This document shows positions 5,505 to 7,663 of a DNA stretch of 7,663 nucleotides, piece by piece. The stretch is from an uncultured Oscillospiraceae bacterium (GTDB lineage Bacteria > Bacillota > Clostridia > Oscillospirales > Oscillospiraceae), in assembly GCA_934630985.1 (NCBI GenBank), contig CAKTXO010000063.1:1-7663 (forward strand), in the 5' to 3' direction. The stretch's first letter is position 1. Each line of letters opens with the position of its first letter. The translations under genes and the position numbers were made by a program. The notes below the pieces were generated by a model. It worked only from the letters and a program-made list of their open reading frames with translations, made no database searches and had not been told where the DNA came from.

Positions 5505-5528
5505 CCTCCAAAATTAAAATCCGGACAT

Positions 5529-5557
5529 AGAATACCATATTATTTCGTATTTTTCAA
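5529..5557 (-). promoter_or_regulatory. Promoter of the CHR transporter/DUF2284 operon
   Basis: On the minus strand there is TTGAAA (5552-5557), a 17-base spacer, and TATTCT (5529-5534), with TGG directly before the -10 box as an extended element. Transcription would begin near 5522, leaving a leader of only about 18 bases, too short for a riboswitch. No clear operator is seen. Confidence 0.7.
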
Positions 5558-5599
5558 GACCCTCAACTTGTTGCTTTGGGGTGTTGTCCTGAACGGCAA

Positions 5600-5905
5600 G
5601 TCATTGCGAACCAGTGGTGCTCCGCGCAGCGAATCAAAAACTGCATGACTGCCGGTGGTAGCCATACCTTAGTGTATCGCTGCACTGGTGTGGCTCTTTC
5701 CAAGGATTCCCTTCGGTCACAATCCGTTCTCCTTGGCTCCCCCCCTTGGGAGAGCTGGCGGCGAAGCCGACTGAGAGGGTAAAAACGCCCTCTCCGCCCC
5801 TTCCAGGGGCACCTCTCCCATAGGGAGAGGCAAGGCGCTCTTTCGAGGGTTCTCGGACATTTGAGGGGGATTGCCACACCAGTGTGAGCACTGGTTCGCA
5901 ATGAC
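5600..5905. repeat. 306-bp dispersed inverted-repeat element, non-coding
   Basis: The ends GTCATTGCGAACCAGTG (5600-5616) and CACTGGTTCGCAATGAC (5889-5905) are perfect 17-base inverted repeats. A second pair, CACTGGTGTGGC (5683-5694) and GCCACACCAGTG (5873-5884), lies inside. The distance between outer and inner repeat is four bases on the right but 66 on the left, so the left arm has probably gained an insertion of about 62 bases. The core holds smaller hairpins, such as CCTCTCCC-ATA-GGGAGAGG (5812-5830) and GAGAGGGT paired with GCCCTCTC (5773-5794). I recognise the style (TTGGGAGAGCTGGC..., CCTCTCCCATAGGGAGAGG) from repeats scattered in gut Clostridia genomes. There is no transposase and no clear target duplication. 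Together with 5505-5530 and 5906-5990, where I see only promoter or AT-rich sequence, this fills the 544-base gap between operons. Confidence 0.65.
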
Positions 5906-5990
5906 ATGCGTCTAACAGGGACGCAATGACACCTCCTATTTCAGCGTACACCATTCACTATTCACAATAATCTCTTCACTCATAGAAAAC

Positions 5991-6021
5991 CCCCGGTGCT
6001 CGTGGGCTTTGAGCACCGGGG
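5991..6021 (-). terminator. Intrinsic terminator of the citrate operon
   Basis: CCCCGGTGCTC (5991-6001) and GAGCACCGGGG (6011-6021) form a perfect 11-bp GC-rich stem with a nine-base loop. On the minus strand it is followed by GTTTTC, directly downstream of the transporter stop codon (28 bases away). The plus-strand reading has no T run. Confidence 0.85.
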
Positions 6022-6048
6022 TAAAAGTAAGGAGGAGTGGTAGCGGAT

Positions 6049-7437
6049 TTACAGGGGCATGATTCCCATGATAACGGCGAAGATCATGCACGCAATGGAG
6101 AACACCCACACATAGCCGAAGCTGGCCTTGATGTGATCCTTGATGTCCACATCCGCCAGACCGGTGCCCAGCAGCGTCGCAGGAACCATGGGGCTGATGA
6201 AGGTGGCGCAGTTGCGGCAGACGACCATGGCCACGGCGATGGGCAGAGCATCCACGCCGAAGCTCTGACCGATGGCGATGATTACGGGCAGCATACCGAA
6301 GAAGTAGGAGTCGGTGTCGAAGGCCAGAGCCAGAGGCACGGACAGAATGCCGATGACGAGAGGCAGATGCTGACCGATGGCGGCGGGCAGACCGGCCTCA
6401 ATGATGCCGGCAAGGCAGCGGACGACGCTGGGCAGGTCAACTTCCATGACCTTGGCGCTGGCGGCGACCATCTTGCCGTCCTTCAGAACGAAGGAGGTGG
6501 TCAGAACGCCCATCAGAACGGCGGCGCCCATCAGGGTGGAGCACATCATGAGCGCGGGGCCGGCGTGCAGGTTGATGATCTTCTTGTGCATCTTAGCGGT
6601 AGCACCGTAGTTGACGAACAGAGCTGCGGAAACGCCCAGCATGAAGGGCACATAGCTGGGGAACTCATCCCAGATCAGCAGAGCGATGACGGCGATGGTC
6701 AGCAGCAGGTTGAACCAGAACAGCTTGGGACGAGCCAGCTCCTGCTCCTCGGAGCTCTTGCTCTCGGCCAGATCCAGGGTAGCACCCTCGGGCAGGCCGG
6801 CGCCCCGCTTCTTCTCCTGGAAGCCGGTGAGGACGGAATGAGCCAGAGCCAGAACAATACCGAAAATCTGGATGGGGATGATGGTGGACCACAGGGAGCC
6901 GGCCTCAATGCCCAGAACGGTGGCGGCACGCATGGTGGGGCCAGCCCAGGGCATCAGGTTCAGTACGCCCATAGCCAGCACGGCGATCCGCAGCAGGCTG
7001 GTGGTGCGCATGTTCATCTTCTTGTAGATGGGCAGCATGGCGGGAACCACAATGCAGAAGGTGGAAGCGCCGCCGCCGTCCAGGTGGCCGATCAGGGCGA
7101 TGATGCAGGTCATGACGCACACGCCGATGACGTTGTTGCCGATGAGCTTCATCAGCTTGCCGATGATTACATCGAACATACCGGCATCGGTCATGATGCC
7201 GAAGTACAGAACGGAGAATACGAACAGGGCAGCGGTGGGAGCGGTGGAGTTGAAGCCTGCCTTGATCATGGCGGTCAGGTTGGAGAAGTCAATTCTGCCG
7301 CCGGCCACCAGAATCAGGCCCAGGATGAAGGGGTAGACGATGAAGGCAATTGCGGGCTGAGTCTTGCTCTTGAACAGAGTCACGACCACCGCAATGATGG
7401 TGAGTAGACCGAGAATGCCAACTACGGTGTTGCTCAT
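6049..7437 (-). CDS. CitMHS-family citrate:cation (metal-citrate) symporter
   Basis: This is a 462-residue polytopic membrane protein, close to the family's usual 430-460. The ATG at 7435-7437 is chosen because GAAAGG lies about ten bases upstream and the N-terminus MSNTVVGILGLLTIIAVV starts directly with a membrane helix. A frame extension to a TTG at 7498-7500 adds only 21 polar residues. Family signatures include ILYFGIM-like VLYFGIMTDAGMFD (76-89), GHLDGGGASTF (117-127), LMPWAGPTMRAATVLG (161-176), FDTDSYFFGMLPVI (373-386) and FISPMVPATLLGTGLADVDIKDH (413-435), the last two matching the second half of CitM/CitH. A polar loop (about 205-238) separates the two halves. Such transporters take up citrate complexed with divalent metal ions along with protons. 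The gene follows a citrate lyase alpha-subunit gene by 149 bases and ends at a strong terminator, so it would supply citrate for fermentation. Confidence 0.88.
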   Translation of the reverse strand: MSNTVVGILGLLTIIAVVVTLFKSKTQPAIAFIVYPFILGLILVAGGRIDFSNLTAMIKAGFNSTAPTAALFVFSVLYFGIMTDAGMFDVIIGKLMKLIGNNVIGVCVMTCIIALIGHLDGGGASTFCIVVPAMLPIYKKMNMRTTSLLRIAVLAMGVLNLMPWAGPTMRAATVLGIEAGSLWSTIIPIQIFGIVLALAHSVLTGFQEKKRGAGLPEGATLDLAESKSSEEQELARPKLFWFNLLLTIAVIALLIWDEFPSYVPFMLGVSAALFVNYGATAKMHKKIINLHAGPALMMCSTLMGAAVLMGVLTTSFVLKDGKMVAASAKVMEVDLPSVVRCLAGIIEAGLPAAIGQHLPLVIGILSVPLALAFDTDSYFFGMLPVIIAIGQSFGVDALPIAVAMVVCRNCATFISPMVPATLLGTGLADVDIKDHIKASFGYVWVFSIACMIFAVIMGIMPL

Positions 7438-7507
7438 TGTGGGGATACCTCTTTCTTTGCAAATTTTGTTTTGTTTGGGAAGGGGCAGCCGGGGTGACAA
7501 AAATTGA

Positions 7508-7526
7508 ATACTATATTGAATAGTAT
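7508..7526 (-). promoter_or_regulatory. AT-rich palindrome and direct repeat in the transporter leader, possible operator/promoter
   Basis: ATACTAT (7508-7514) and ATAGTAT (7520-7526) form an inverted repeat around ATTGA. The same stretch holds ATTGAATA twice, twelve bases apart (7503-7510 and 7515-7522). On the minus strand it offers two -10-like boxes, TATAGT (7510-7515) and TATACT (7522-7527), but neither has a good -35 box. This fits an activator-dependent promoter or a repressor site, and neither is proven. Confidence 0.4.
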
Positions 7527-7586
7527 AAAAATCGACTGCTCTTCCCTATTTCCTCCGGGTTTCCTCCCCGGTTCAGGATGAAATGG

Positions 7587-7663
7587 TTACAGCTCCAGGG
7601 GCTTGATCTTGCGGACAACGTCCAGGATGGTGCCGTCACGGGCTTCCAGCACGGCTACCACCT
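7587..7663 (-). CDS. citF: Citrate lyase alpha subunit (citrate CoA-transferase), C-terminal 24 codons only
   Basis: Only the end of the gene is in the window; it enters at the right edge and stops with TAA at 7587-7589. The visible residues include VVAVLE, ARDGTILDVVRKIK and the end PLEL. The pattern VVAV...RDG(S/T)(V/I)(I/L)DV(V/I)...(Q/K)(V/I)K is the C-terminus of citrate lyase alpha subunits, which I recall in the E. coli CitF as VVAVVRYRDGSVIDV. The alpha subunit transfers the acetyl/citryl group on the acyl carrier protein subunit in the cleavage of citrate to acetate and oxaloacetate. The adjacent CitMHS transporter supports the call. Only 24 residues are available, so a related CoA-transferase cannot be excluded. 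Confidence 0.7.
   Translation of the reverse strand, partial: VVAVLEARDGTILDVVRKIKPLEL

Noticed and set aside
5563..5954. Arg-rich open frames of 106-114 codons on the minus strand and 68 on the plus strand
   Set aside because: They lie wholly or mostly inside the 306-bp inverted-repeat element and reflect its hairpins. Such frames are often annotated as hypothetical proteins by mistake.
6037..7407. A 456-codon open frame on the plus strand
   Set aside because: Its product is dominated by His, Gln, Gly and Asp and is the mirror of the hydrophobic CitMHS transporter on the other strand.
7438..7500. A 21-residue N-terminal extension of the CitMHS protein from a TTG codon
   Set aside because: The extension is polar, unlike family N-termini, has no good ribosome binding site, and begins almost within the AT-rich palindrome that looks regulatory. 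The ATG at 7435-7437 is better placed.

Overview
The window looks like chromosomal DNA of a GC-rich anaerobic member of the Clostridia, most likely a gut organism of the Oscillospirales/Ruminococcaceae type. This is an inference from three things: strong GGAGG-type ribosome binding sites with A-rich promoters, the gene content (citrate lyase, CitMHS transporter, DUF2284, SPFH/zinc-ribbon/TPM cassette), and a dispersed repeat of a kind I associate with such genomes. Nearly all protein genes lie on the minus strand, so transcription runs from right to left.

Layout from left to right. Positions 1-3138 hold a three-gene minus-strand operon, in transcription order an SPFH (band 7) protein with three C-terminal zinc ribbons, a double zinc-ribbon protein with a C-terminal membrane segment, and a TPM-domain protein cut by the left edge. 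Its promoter is readable at 3185-3213. The set resembles Bacillus subtilis YdjI, YdjG and YdjH, the partners of the membrane-stress protein PspA, although no pspA is visible here.

Positions 3139-3840 are a compact non-coding-looking island. It contains a 30-codon plus-strand gene for a holin-like toxin with a structured leader, a near-consensus antisense promoter at 3616-3644 for a probable RNA antitoxin, several hairpin terminators, and a 161-bp fold-back miniature transposable element flanked by TA. No earlier name was found for this island. It reads as a type I toxin-antitoxin module.

Positions 3838-5504 hold a second minus-strand operon: two half-size CHR (chromate-transporter family) membrane proteins whose genes overlap by 14 bases, followed by a cysteine-rich DUF2284 protein whose stop codon is formed at the edge of the miniature element. 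Positions 5505-6048 are intergenic and hold the CHR promoter, a 306-bp inverted-repeat element, and the terminator of the next operon.

Positions 6049-7663 carry the end of a citrate-use operon: the last 24 codons of a citrate lyase alpha subunit (citF) at the right edge, then a CitMHS citrate symporter. Together they would import citrate and cleave it to acetate and oxaloacetate. A 19-base AT-rich palindrome between them may be an operator or a regulated promoter.
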